DNA of 63,354 nucleotides, taken from positions 1 to 63,354 of the forward strand of contig CANQXA010000007.1 of NCBI GenBank assembly GCA_947627765.1. Direction: 5' to 3'. Below the pieces are notes generated by a model, which was given only the letters and a program-made list of their open reading frames with translations, was not told where the DNA came from and made no database searches. Made by a program: the position numbers and the translations under genes. Shown in pieces: positions 8,382-16,729 of the stretch. The first letter of the stretch is position 1. The number at the start of each line of letters is the position of its first letter. The stretch is from an uncultured Clostridia bacterium (GTDB lineage Bacteria; Bacillota; Clostridia; Christensenellales; Borkfalkiaceae).

Positions 8382-9880
8382 AGATCGTGATGGTGCCTCT
8401 CGACGAGCGCCCGTGCAACTACTCTTATCCTTCGATGATGCCCGCGGCGGACTATGAACTTCTGCTTCCGCCGATGGAATTGATGGGCAGAAAGAAGGAG
8501 CCCGCAGACTTTTGCGCCCTCTCCCGCTGGCTCCTCGAAAACATCGTCGGCGCAGACGCCTGCATCCTCTCCCTCGATACGTTGCTCTACGGCGGGATCG
8601 TGCCTTCCCGCCTCCATCATCACACCGAAGAGGAGCTCTTCCGCCGCGCCGCCCTCGTACGCGAACTGAGGCGGCGGAACCCCGCAATGAAGCTCTATCT
8701 CTTCCAGCTCATCATGCGCTGTCCCAACTATTCCCTCTCCGACGAGGAGCCCGATTACTACGCCGATTACGGGCGGGAGCTCCATCTCTTGGGGAGGTAC
8801 CGCCATAAGAAGAGCCTCGGGATCCTCACGGAAGAGGAGGCAAGGGAGCTCAAAGAGATCGAAGCAAAGATCCCGGAGGACGTCCTCTCCGATTTCCTCT
8901 CCCGCAGAGAGAAGAATCTCAACGTCCTCCTTTCGGACCTTGAAATGATCAAAGACGGTACGGCGGATTTCTTCATCGTCCCGCAGGACGACGCCGCCGT
9001 CTACGGCTTTACGACGATGGACCAAGCGCGGGTCCGCGGCTTTCTCAAAGCGAACAGCTTGCACCTCCGCACCGCGATGTATCCCTCCGCCGACGATACG
9101 GGGCTCATCCTGTTGGCGCGGGCGGTCGCGGAAAAGAGGGGGATCCGCCCCAAAGTCTTCGTCCACTACGCGTCCGTCAGGGCGGAGCTGTGCGTCCCGT
9201 GGTTCGAGGACAGGCCGCTCGGCGAGACGGTGAAATATCATATCCTCTCGATGGGCGGGATCCAAGTGTATTCGCTCGCCGAGGCAGACATCATACTCGC
9301 CGTCAACATGGCGCCCCAAATGCTCCATGAGGACGACCCCGCCTATCCGATGACGTACGACGTCGGGCGCAATCTCGCGGAATTTACCAACTTCATCGCC
9401 TACGCGCTCCGTGCGGGGAAGACGGTCGCCCTCGCCGACGTCGCCGCCTGCAACGGGAGCGACCGCGAGCTCCTGCATCTTCTCGACAGCGAGGACCTCT
9501 TGCTCAAACTCCACGCCTACGCGGGGTGGAACACGTCGTCCAATACCATCGGCACCTGCCTGTGTCAGGCGGCGCTCGTCCTCTTCGGCGGGGACGAAAA
9601 GGGGCGGATCAGCTTCCTTCTCCACCGCTACTATGAGGACATGGGTTACATGGGATATGTGCGGAAGGACGTGACCGATTCCTTCCTGCCCTCCCGCGGG
9701 CTCGATTACTTCCATGCGGACGGGAAGCGGGGAGAGGTGGCAAAGCGGGTCGCCGCGGGCGTCGAAGCCTATATGGGGGCGGAATTCCCGAGCCTTGCGG
9801 CGCACGTCGGGCGCGTGGACGCCGAAATGCCGTGGGAGAGAATGTTTGAAACGAAATTGACTTTGAAGGTGAAGGAATGA
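8378..9880 (+). CDS. DUF4127 family protein (first of two)
   Basis: 500 residues, no signal peptide or membrane segment. Recognised as DUF4127 (PF13552), which has no assigned function. Blocks shared with the second copy at 26202 include PLDERPCNY at the N-terminus, ACILSLDTL.YGG..PSRLHH, IMRCP..SLSDEEPDYYA, PQDD.A.YG.T.MDQ, AYAGWNT.SNT.GT and LLHRYY.D.GY. The many invariant Asp, Glu, Arg and His residues suggest an enzyme. It is translationally coupled to both neighbours by 4-bp ATGA overlaps, between the SGNH hydrolase and the ROK kinase, so a step in amino-sugar or glycan catabolism is a reasonable guess, no more. Confidence 0.85.
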   Translation: MKIVMVPLDERPCNYSYPSMMPAADYELLLPPMELMGRKKEPADFCALSRWLLENIVGADACILSLDTLLYGGIVPSRLHHHTEEELFRRAALVRELRRRNPAMKLYLFQLIMRCPNYSLSDEEPDYYADYGRELHLLGRYRHKKSLGILTEEEARELKEIEAKIPEDVLSDFLSRREKNLNVLLSDLEMIKDGTADFFIVPQDDAAVYGFTTMDQARVRGFLKANSLHLRTAMYPSADDTGLILLARAVAEKRGIRPKVFVHYASVRAELCVPWFEDRPLGETVKYHILSMGGIQVYSLAEADIILAVNMAPQMLHEDDPAYPMTYDVGRNLAEFTNFIAYALRAGKTVALADVAACNGSDRELLHLLDSEDLLLKLHAYAGWNTSSNTIGTCLCQAALVLFGGDEKGRISFLLHRYYEDMGYMGYVRKDVTDSFLPSRGLDYFHADGKRGEVAKRVAAGVEAYMGAEFPSLAAHVGRVDAEMPWERMFETKLTLKVKE

Positions 9881-10731
9881 AACAAATCGGAATCGATCTC
9901 GGCGGGACGTCGATCAAGGCGCTCCTGCTCGAAGACGGAGCGGCGGTTCGCGAGTACGGCGTCCCGACGCCCGCGCGGGCGGGCAGACGCTCCATCCGCG
10001 ACGCCCTCTTTTCCGCCGTCGACGCCCTCTTTTGCGACGGCGTGGAACTCGTCGGGATCTCCTCGGCGGGGGATATCGACCCCTACCGCGGCGTATGCGT
10101 CTACGCGACCGACAATCTCGTCGGTTGGACGGGTACCAATCTCCGTCAAGAGCTCTCAGAGCGGTACCATGTCCGCGTTCAGGTGGATAACGACGCCGTC
10201 TGCGCGCTCAAAGGCGAGCTACGGTTTTACCCCGGCGCGCGCGATGTGACGATGCTCACGTTCGGGACGGGCGTGGGCGGCGCAAGTCTCGTGGGGGGCA
10301 AGATCCTCCGCGGCAGGAACTTCGGCGCGGCCCGTTGGGGGCACGTCATTCTCGTCCCGAACGGACACAAGTGCAACTGCGGAAAGCGGGGCTGTGCGGA
10401 GCAGTATCTCTCGGCAAGCGCCCTTTTGAAGCAGGGGCAGAAGCGGATCCTCGGGCTCACCGACTGCAAGGACCTCTTCGCGCGGTACCGCAGAGGGGAG
10501 AAAGAGGCGGAAGACGTGTTGGAAAGATTCGGGGACGGGCTCAACGTCCTCCTCGATACCGTCCGCACCGTGCTCTCGCCCGAGGTCATCATATTGGGCG
10601 GGGGCGTCGCGCAGTCCGAAGACGTTTTCCGCGCCTTGATCAAAGACATGGATGGGGTCTCGTTCGCCCGCCTCGGCGCTTTGGCGGGGGCGTACGGCGC
10701 GACCGAACCGATCGTATGGGAGGCAGTATGA
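9877..10731 (+). CDS. ROK family sugar kinase
   Basis: 284 residues. Begins with the phosphate-1 motif DLGGTSIK (residues ~6-13) and has the ROK zinc-binding signature near residues 160-175 (GHKCNCGKRGCAEQY), then a C-terminal adenosine motif ILGGGVAQS. ROK kinases phosphorylate glucose, GlcNAc, ManNAc or related sugars; no DNA-binding domain is present, so this is a kinase and not a NagC-type repressor. Coupled by ATGA overlaps to DUF4127 upstream and the GH20 gene downstream, which suggests that it phosphorylates a hexosamine released by GH20. Confidence 0.85.
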   Translation: MKQIGIDLGGTSIKALLLEDGAAVREYGVPTPARAGRRSIRDALFSAVDALFCDGVELVGISSAGDIDPYRGVCVYATDNLVGWTGTNLRQELSERYHVRVQVDNDAVCALKGELRFYPGARDVTMLTFGTGVGGASLVGGKILRGRNFGAARWGHVILVPNGHKCNCGKRGCAEQYLSASALLKQGQKRILGLTDCKDLFARYRRGEKEAEDVLERFGDGLNVLLDTVRTVLSPEVIILGGGVAQSEDVFRALIKDMDGVSFARLGALAGAYGATEPIVWEAV

Positions 10732-12572
10732 AGTTTCATCTTTACGGATCCAAACAGCAGGCGGCGGCGAGCCGTCTTGCGGGCTTCGGCATGGAATTCG
10801 GGGAGGACGGTATCCCCGTCTCCGTCTCGTTCAACGCGGAGACGATGTCCGCGAAGATCGAGGGCGGCGTGCTCGTTCTCGAATTACAGCGTCCGTCCCA
10901 GCTCTTTTTTGCGCTGAAATTCGTCTCGGACCGCGGCGCAGGGGAGGGGTTTTCCCACACCTTCCGCCCCAAGTTCAAAAATCTTACCTTTATGCTTGAC
11001 TGTTCGCGCAACGCCGTCGCAAAACCCGAGACGGTGGAAAAGCTCCTCGGTCTTCTCGCCGTGATGGGGTACGACAGCCTCGGGCTCTACATGGAGGACA
11101 CCTTCCCCATTCCCGAATATCCCTATTTCGGCTACCTGAGGGGGGGATATACGCGGGAGGAGATCGCGCAAATGGAGGAGACCGCCGAACTTTTCGGAAT
11201 CGAACTCGTTCCCTACGTCCAGACGCTCGCCCATTTCAACACGCTCACCCGCTATCCCGCGATGCAGTCCCTCTTCGACACGGACGACATCCTTCTCGTC
11301 GGCGAGGAAGAGACCTATGCCTTCCTCGACGCCCTGCTCTCCTCCGTCTCCACGCTGTTTAAGACGAGGTCGGTCAACATCGGCATGGACGAGGCGTATA
11401 TGCTCGGCAGGGGGCGCTATCTCGACCGTCACGGCAACAGGTCCCGCTACGACATCATGGCGGAGCACCTCGGGCGGGTCGTGGAGATCTGTAATAAGTA
11501 TGGGTTGAAGCCCATGATGTGGTCGGATATGTTCTTTTCGATCGCCATGCAGTCCCAATACGGGAGCGAGCTTCCCGAAGACGTCGCCCAAAAAGTTCCC
11601 CCCGAAGTGGAACTCATCTATTGGGATTACAGCGGGCTCACCGAGGAGCACTACCGTGACAGGATCGGACGTCACCGCGTATTCCGCAATCCCATCGGGT
11701 TTGCGGGCGGCGCATGGAAATGGCTCGGCTACGCGCCCGACAACCGTTTCTCGCTCGCCGCGTCCGAAGCCGCGATAAACGCCTGCATTGCCGAGGGGAT
11801 CGAAAGGTTTATCGTCACGGGCTGGGGAGACAACGGCGGGGAGTGCTCGCCCTTCGCGGCGCTTCCCACGCTCGACTACTGCTCGCGCGCCGCTTACGGA
11901 GAGGAGTTCGACGGCGCGGCGTTTGAACGGCTCGCGGGAATGCCGCGGGAGACCTTCCTCACCCTCGATCTCGCCAACCGCGTCATCGACCGGGACAACG
12001 CGGAGGATAAGACTTCCGCGGGCAAATATCTGCTCTTCAACGACCCTCTCCTCGGCGTCCTCGATACGACGCTCGACGAAGGTCTCGGAGCCCTCTACTT
12101 AAGACACGCTGCCGCCCTTTTGCGTGCAAAGCGCTCGGCGGGCGAGTGGGAGTACCTCTTCGAAACGCAGTACCGCCTCTGCCGCGTTCTGTCCGTCAAG
12201 GCGGATCTCGGCGTCAGGCTGAGAAAGGCATACCGCGCGGGCGACCGCGAGGCTCTCTTAAAGCTCTTAAACGAGATGCGCCGCCTTCCCTCCGATATCG
12301 AGGCGTTTTTGAAAGCCTTCCGCGCCCAATGGAAGAAGGAGAACCATGTGCAGGGTTTGGAAGTGCAGGACCTCCGCTTGGGCGCGCTCAAACAGCGCGT
12401 CGCCGCCGCGATCGAGACGGTAGACGCCTATCTTAGCGGACAGATCTCTTCCATCCCCGAGCTCGAAGAGGAGCTCCTTTGCTTCCTCGGGCACGGCAAG
12501 GAGTGGGAGAAGGATTACGATCAGTGCGAATGGCGCTGGAGGAGAATGACCTCCACGGGCGTCAACGAATAA
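10728..12572 (+). CDS. Family 20 glycoside hydrolase (beta-N-acetylhexosaminidase)
   Basis: 614 residues from the ATG at 10728, which overlaps the ROK stop codon (ATGA); upstream in-frame codons lie inside the ROK gene. The TIM-barrel region contains the GH20 Asp-Glu catalytic pair in NIGMDEAYMLGRG (near residue 220), where the Asp orients the substrate acetamido group and the Glu is the acid/base, and a later WSDMFF strand. No signal peptide, so it cleaves imported GlcNAc- or GalNAc-ended oligosaccharides inside the cell. The C-terminal ~200 residues are helical, as in related Clostridial enzymes. Confidence 0.85.
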   Translation: MKFHLYGSKQQAAASRLAGFGMEFGEDGIPVSVSFNAETMSAKIEGGVLVLELQRPSQLFFALKFVSDRGAGEGFSHTFRPKFKNLTFMLDCSRNAVAKPETVEKLLGLLAVMGYDSLGLYMEDTFPIPEYPYFGYLRGGYTREEIAQMEETAELFGIELVPYVQTLAHFNTLTRYPAMQSLFDTDDILLVGEEETYAFLDALLSSVSTLFKTRSVNIGMDEAYMLGRGRYLDRHGNRSRYDIMAEHLGRVVEICNKYGLKPMMWSDMFFSIAMQSQYGSELPEDVAQKVPPEVELIYWDYSGLTEEHYRDRIGRHRVFRNPIGFAGGAWKWLGYAPDNRFSLAASEAAINACIAEGIERFIVTGWGDNGGECSPFAALPTLDYCSRAAYGEEFDGAAFERLAGMPRETFLTLDLANRVIDRDNAEDKTSAGKYLLFNDPLLGVLDTTLDEGLGALYLRHAAALLRAKRSAGEWEYLFETQYRLCRVLSVKADLGVRLRKAYRAGDREALLKLLNEMRRLPSDIEAFLKAFRAQWKKENHVQGLEVQDLRLGALKQRVAAAIETVDAYLSGQISSIPELEEELLCFLGHGKEWEKDYDQCEWRWRRMTSTGVNE

Positions 12573-12587
12573 ACAAGAGGTGAAAGA

Positions 12588-14579
12588 ATGATTCGGAAAT
12601 TTCGGTACGGAAAACCCTTCCCCACCGACGCAGTTGTAAAAAACGTCGGTCAGACTTCGGGCATGCCCCCCTTCTTTACGGTCACGGAACAAGACGGCGG
12701 CGTGGAATACCGCTATACGATGGAGAAGGAAGACTGCGTGTTCGGGTTGGGCGAACAGATGCGCGGCATCAATAAGCGCGGCTGGCATTACGACGGCTAC
12801 GCCTACGACGATCCCCATCTCACGGAGACCCGCACGTCTCTCTACGGCGCCCACAACTTTATCGTAGTGTTCGGCGCGCGGACGTTCGGCGTCTTCGTGG
12901 ACTGCGGAAAGCGGGTGAGCTTCGATATCGGGTACACCGATCCCGACGAGCTCATCATCACCTTTGCGGACGCGGACGTCTATTTTATCACGGGCGAGAG
13001 CGTCCTTGCGATCGTAAAGACCTTCCGCGAACTCATCGGGCAGAGCTACATCCCTCCCAAGTGGGCATTCGGGTTCGGGCAGTCCAAATGGGGGTACCGC
13101 TGTGAGGAGGACATCCGCGAAGTCTTTCGCGGGTACGAGGAAGCGGAGCTCCCCCTCGATATGATCTATCTCGATATCGACTACATGGAGGAGTATTGCG
13201 ACTTCACCGTAAACCGCGAGCGGTTCCCCGATCTCAAGGGGCTCGCCGAAGAATTCAAGGAGAAAGGCGTCCGCCTCATTCCCATTGTAGACGCGGCAGT
13301 CAAGGTGAAAGAGGGGTACCATGTCTACGATGAAGGCGTCGAAAAGGGATATTTCTGCACCGACAGCGAGGGGAAACCGTACGTCGTCGGCGTATGGCCC
13401 GGGGACAGCGTCCTGCCCGACGTCTTAAATCCCGAGGCGCGGCTGTGGTTCGGTTCCTACTATGAAGAATTCTTGAAGCAGGGGATCGAGGGTTTTTGGA
13501 ACGACATGAACGAGCCCGCGATCTTCTACGGGCAGGGCAGTATCGACCGCGCCTTCCAAGTGGTCGCTTCCAAGGCGGGCGTCAATTTGGACCATGAGAC
13601 CTTCAACGAGGTGCAGGCCGCGTTCGGAAGTCTCGCCAACAATCCCGACGATTACGCCGCCATGCACCACAAGGCGGAGGGGGAGCTCATCTCCCACAGC
13701 GAGGTGCATAATCTCTATGGCGACTTCCTCACGCGGGGCGCGGCGGAGTACTTTGCCGAGCGCGATCCCGACCGCCGCTATCTCCTCTTCTCCCGCTCCT
13801 CCTACATCGGGATGCACCGCTACGGCGGCATTTGGACGGGAGACAACGCTTCGTGGTGGTCACACCTCGCCCTCAACGTCAAGATGATGCCCTCGCTCGA
13901 TATGTGCGGCTTCCTCTTTGCGGGAGCCGATTTGGGCGGACACGCCGAGGACACCACGGAAGACCTCATGCTCCGCTGGCTTGCCTTCGGGATCTTCACC
14001 CCCCTCATGCGCAACCATGCGACGTGCACCGCCCGCGATCAGGAGTGCTACCGCTTCAAGGATCTCGGCGCCTTCCGCCACATCCTCTCCCTCCGCTACC
14101 GTCTTCTGCCCTATCTTTACAGCGAGTTCGTCAAGTGTGCCCAAAAGGGCGAAATGCTCTTCAAGCCGCTCTGCTTCGAGTATCCCGAGGACGCCCGCGC
14201 CCGCACGGTGGAGGACCAGCTTTTCTGGGGAGAGAGCGTCATGCTGGCGCCCGTCGTCGAAGCCAACGCCGCGGGGAGGTACGTCTATCTTCCCGCCCGC
14301 ATGAAGCTCCTCCGCTTCACCCGCCACGGCGTGCGCGAACGGGTGATGGAGAAGGGCGAATATTACATCGACGTCCCGCTCGACGAAGTGGTGGTCTTCC
14401 TCCGCGAGGGGAAAGTTCTGCCCTTGGCGCAGCCCGCGAAGAACGTCGCCTCGCTCGACGACAGACATCTCACCTTCCTGAAATTCATCGTCCAAACGAC
14501 GGAATACACCGTCTGCCGCGACGACGGGGTGACAAAGTCGAGTCTTCAAAACTTTGAAACCATCAAGGTCCAACCCTGA
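12588..14579 (+). CDS. GH31 alpha-glucosidase family protein (first of two)
   Basis: 663 residues. Contains an N-terminal GH31 beta-sandwich with GLGEQ (near 46) and a TIM barrel with PPKWAFGFGQSKWGY. The nucleophile is Asp306 in GFWNDMNEPAIF, and the likely acid/base is Asp419 in IWTGDNASWW. The WNDMNEP form is typical of alpha-glucosidases. There is no signal peptide, so it is probably intracellular. The gene follows the GH20 gene by 15 bases with ribosome binding site AGAGGTG, in the same operon. Activity on alpha-glucose or alpha-galactose ends cannot be separated by eye. Confidence 0.9.
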   Translation: MIRKFRYGKPFPTDAVVKNVGQTSGMPPFFTVTEQDGGVEYRYTMEKEDCVFGLGEQMRGINKRGWHYDGYAYDDPHLTETRTSLYGAHNFIVVFGARTFGVFVDCGKRVSFDIGYTDPDELIITFADADVYFITGESVLAIVKTFRELIGQSYIPPKWAFGFGQSKWGYRCEEDIREVFRGYEEAELPLDMIYLDIDYMEEYCDFTVNRERFPDLKGLAEEFKEKGVRLIPIVDAAVKVKEGYHVYDEGVEKGYFCTDSEGKPYVVGVWPGDSVLPDVLNPEARLWFGSYYEEFLKQGIEGFWNDMNEPAIFYGQGSIDRAFQVVASKAGVNLDHETFNEVQAAFGSLANNPDDYAAMHHKAEGELISHSEVHNLYGDFLTRGAAEYFAERDPDRRYLLFSRSSYIGMHRYGGIWTGDNASWWSHLALNVKMMPSLDMCGFLFAGADLGGHAEDTTEDLMLRWLAFGIFTPLMRNHATCTARDQECYRFKDLGAFRHILSLRYRLLPYLYSEFVKCAQKGEMLFKPLCFEYPEDARARTVEDQLFWGESVMLAPVVEANAAGRYVYLPARMKLLRFTRHGVRERVMEKGEYYIDVPLDEVVVFLREGKVLPLAQPAKNVASLDDRHLTFLKFIVQTTEYTVCRDDGVTKSSLQNFETIKVQP

Positions 14580-14580
14580 C

Positions 14581-15381
14581 ATGGGTATCGCCGAGCTCGC
14601 CGAGCTCATCGGAATGCCGCGGGAAATGGCGGCAAAACTCCGCCATGAAGAGGGATTTGAACGGGAGAAAGCGGCTCTTTTGACAAAAGAGGGCTTCGAA
14701 GGGGCGGCAAACGCCCTCCACGAGGCGCTCTCTCCCGATCCCGACGGCGCGCGGATCCTCTCCGTGATGCTCGAGGCGGCTACCATGTCCGAGGGGAAGT
14801 ATCGCGAATTGGGGATCCCGCACGAAATCTACGTCGATACGATGAAGGCGTTTTCCCGCTTTACGGAGGAGTACCGCGCGGGCTACGGCTCCTACGGTTT
14901 TTCCGCGTGGTGGTGGGCGGGCAGGCAGACGTCGCTCAAACTCTTCCGCCTCGGCGCGCTCGAATACGAGATGTGCGAGGGGGAAATCTCCCTCCATATC
15001 CCGACGGGCGCCGACCTCGGGCGGGAAGCGGTCACTTCCTCCCTTTGTACGGCGCGCGCCTTCTTCCGCCGCTATTTTCCCGCCTACGACGGCGTTCCCT
15101 ACGTCTGTTTCTCATGGCTTCTCGATCCCGTTTTGAAGGAAGTGCTTCCGCGCGGCTCCCGCATTCTCGCCTTTGCGGAGCGGTTTTCGGTGACAAGCCG
15201 AAGGGACGGGGAGGACTACAAGCGGTTCGTCTTCGGGCGGGACGATCTTCCCCTCGGGGCGCTTCCCGAAAAAACTTTTTTGCAAAGGAAGTTGAAGGAA
15301 CGTCTCCGCGCGGGCGGAACGATGGGCGCGGCGGAGGGGATCCTCGTCGATTTCGGGGAAACTTTGCCCGATTGCCCGTAA
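14581..15381 (+). CDS. GNAT_C/NAT_N-type acyltransferase-like protein
   Basis: 266 residues from the ATG at 14581, one base after the GH31 stop; a TTG at 14554 would give nine more residues inside GH31 and is less likely. The pattern LHIPTGADL, then SLCTARAFFRRYFP, then VCFSWLLDPVLKEVLPRGSRIL matches the uncharacterised acyltransferase-domain proteins (NAT_N plus GNAT_C, formerly DUF5596) often found in sugar-catabolism clusters of Firmicutes. The acceptor is unknown; an acyl group moved to or from an amino sugar would fit the operon. It is the last gene of the unit. Confidence 0.7.
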   Translation: MGIAELAELIGMPREMAAKLRHEEGFEREKAALLTKEGFEGAANALHEALSPDPDGARILSVMLEAATMSEGKYRELGIPHEIYVDTMKAFSRFTEEYRAGYGSYGFSAWWWAGRQTSLKLFRLGALEYEMCEGEISLHIPTGADLGREAVTSSLCTARAFFRRYFPAYDGVPYVCFSWLLDPVLKEVLPRGSRILAFAERFSVTSRRDGEDYKRFVFGRDDLPLGALPEKTFLQRKLKERLRAGGTMGAAEGILVDFGETLPDCP

Positions 15382-15448
15382 AAACGCCGGAAAAGAAATT
15401 CGGCGGCAGGGTCGCCGCGGGATTTTGAAAAAATTTTTCTTCATTCGC

Positions 15449-15477
15449 TTGACAGTTCACAAGTCTTATTATAAAAT
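15449..15477 (+). promoter_or_regulatory. Promoter of the RpiR-family regulator
   Basis: TTGACA (15449-15454) followed by TATAAA (15470-15475, 15-bp spacer) or TAAAAT (15472-15477, 17-bp spacer). An A/T-rich run lies upstream. Confidence 0.75.
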
Positions 15478-15538
15478 AAGTGAAAAATGCCTCAAACTGA
15501 CGCAAATCATACGGAATTTAACGCTTCGGGAGACTGCT

Positions 15539-16369
15539 ATGCCCAACGGGATCAAGAGTAAGATCGCAAAACTCAAGGAAGGCAAGCTGACCAAGAGCCA
15601 GCAGAAACTGATCGAATATTTCGAGACGGTGGACATCAAGAAGGTGATCTATATGTCGATCACCGACCTCGCCGCGGCGACCGACGTCGCCGAAGCCACG
15701 GTGCTCCGCTTCTGCCGTTCGCTCGGGTTCAACGGGTATCAGGAATTCCGCCTGAGCCTCGCCCAGAGCGCCGAACGCGCCGACGACGACATCCCCGATT
15801 CCACGGGCTTTATCGCCGAGATCGAGGAGACTTACCAGCGCGCGATGGAGAACTGCCGCCGCGGGCTCACCGAGACCGCCGTGGGCAGTGCGGTGGAGAT
15901 GATCATGAACGCGCGGACGATCTGCTGTTTCGGCGTGGGGCACTCCTATCTCGCCGCGCTCGAGCTCCACAACCGCCTCATGATGATGGGGATGGCGACC
16001 CATTGCGAGCGGGATACCCACATCCAAAACGTCCTCCTCTCTTCGAGAGGGGTCAACGATCTCATCATCATCTTTTCGGTCTCGGGGTCCTCGAAGGACA
16101 CGGTGGAGGCGGCGGAGATCGCCCGTTCGCGCGGGATGAAAGTGCTCGTCATCACCTGCTACGAGAAGTCGCCCCTCTCCCATTATGCCGACCTCGTCAT
16201 CTCCGCCCGTCCGATGGAATCGCCGATGTATCCCGGCGCCATGTCGGGGAAGATCATGCAACTCTTCATGGTAGACGCCCTCTGCACGGGGGTCTACAAC
16301 GTGGACCGTCTCCGCTTCGACGCGTCCTACGCCAAGAGCAGCCGCGCGACCGCGGGCAAGCTGATCTAA
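15539..16369 (+). CDS. MurR/RpiR family transcriptional regulator (HTH + SIS)
   Basis: 276 residues from the ATG at 15539; a TTG at 15425 lies upstream of the promoter and is rejected. The N-terminal ~75 residues form an HTH_6 domain (ITDLAAATDVAEATVLRFCRSLG). The C-terminal SIS domain (about 110-250) has FGVGHSYLAALEL and IFSVSGSSKDTVEAAEIAR, the phosphosugar-binding loops. RpiR proteins sense phosphosugars such as GlcNAc-6-P or MurNAc-6-P and control catabolic operons. It has its own promoter and terminator and lies between two glycan operons, which makes it the obvious candidate regulator of both; no operator could be read. Confidence 0.9.
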   Translation: MPNGIKSKIAKLKEGKLTKSQQKLIEYFETVDIKKVIYMSITDLAAATDVAEATVLRFCRSLGFNGYQEFRLSLAQSAERADDDIPDSTGFIAEIEETYQRAMENCRRGLTETAVGSAVEMIMNARTICCFGVGHSYLAALELHNRLMMMGMATHCERDTHIQNVLLSSRGVNDLIIIFSVSGSSKDTVEAAEIARSRGMKVLVITCYEKSPLSHYADLVISARPMESPMYPGAMSGKIMQLFMVDALCTGVYNVDRLRFDASYAKSSRATAGKLI

Positions 16370-16433
16370 GAGCCCGCAGCGCCCCCGAAGGCACGGCGCA
16401 CGAGACAATTTGCAAGACGCCCAAGACGCGTTT

Positions 16434-16462
16434 CCGCTCTCCCGAGGGAGGGCGGTTTTTTT
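16434..16462 (+). terminator. Terminator of the RpiR gene
   Basis: CCGCTCTCCC (16434-16443) pairs with GGGAGGGCGG (16446-16455) with one T-G wobble, followed by seven T residues. Confidence 0.85.
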
Positions 16463-16649
16463 GTCTTTTTTTGTCGGCTTGTGCCGAAAACGGTCGGATT
16501 TTTATAAAGTTTCAACAAAAATGAGCAGTTTTAGTTCATAAAGCGAAACAATAGAGAAAATTTTTTTCACATTGTACCGTTGCTTTATAAAATGCTGAGA
16601 AAAACCGCGATTTTTTTCGTGAAAAAATAAAAATTTTTTTCGAAACCTA
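16463..16649. other. AT-rich intergenic stretch before the repeat lipoprotein
   Basis: No gene is seen. Compared with the G+C-rich surroundings this stretch is rich in A and T runs, including T-runs just upstream of the promoter at 16650 that probably act as an UP element. The whole gap between the genes is 360 bases. Confidence 0.6.
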
Positions 16650-16678
16650 TTGACAAAGCGGTTTTTTGGGGTTACAAT
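16650..16678 (+). promoter_or_regulatory. Promoter of the 1774-residue repeat lipoprotein
   Basis: TTGACA (16650-16655), 17-bp spacer, TACAAT (16673-16678). The context closely resembles the promoter at 5869: T-run, CGAA or TGAA, then C.TATTGACAAA, and GG.TACAATGA around the -10. Confidence 0.9.
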
Positions 16679-16729
16679 GAAGCCAAGAAAGATTTACTCA
16701 TTATATTTGGGTAGAGATAGGAGGAAATT

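Noticed and set aside
15425-15538. Longer RpiR start at a TTG
   Set aside because: It precedes the promoter of the gene.
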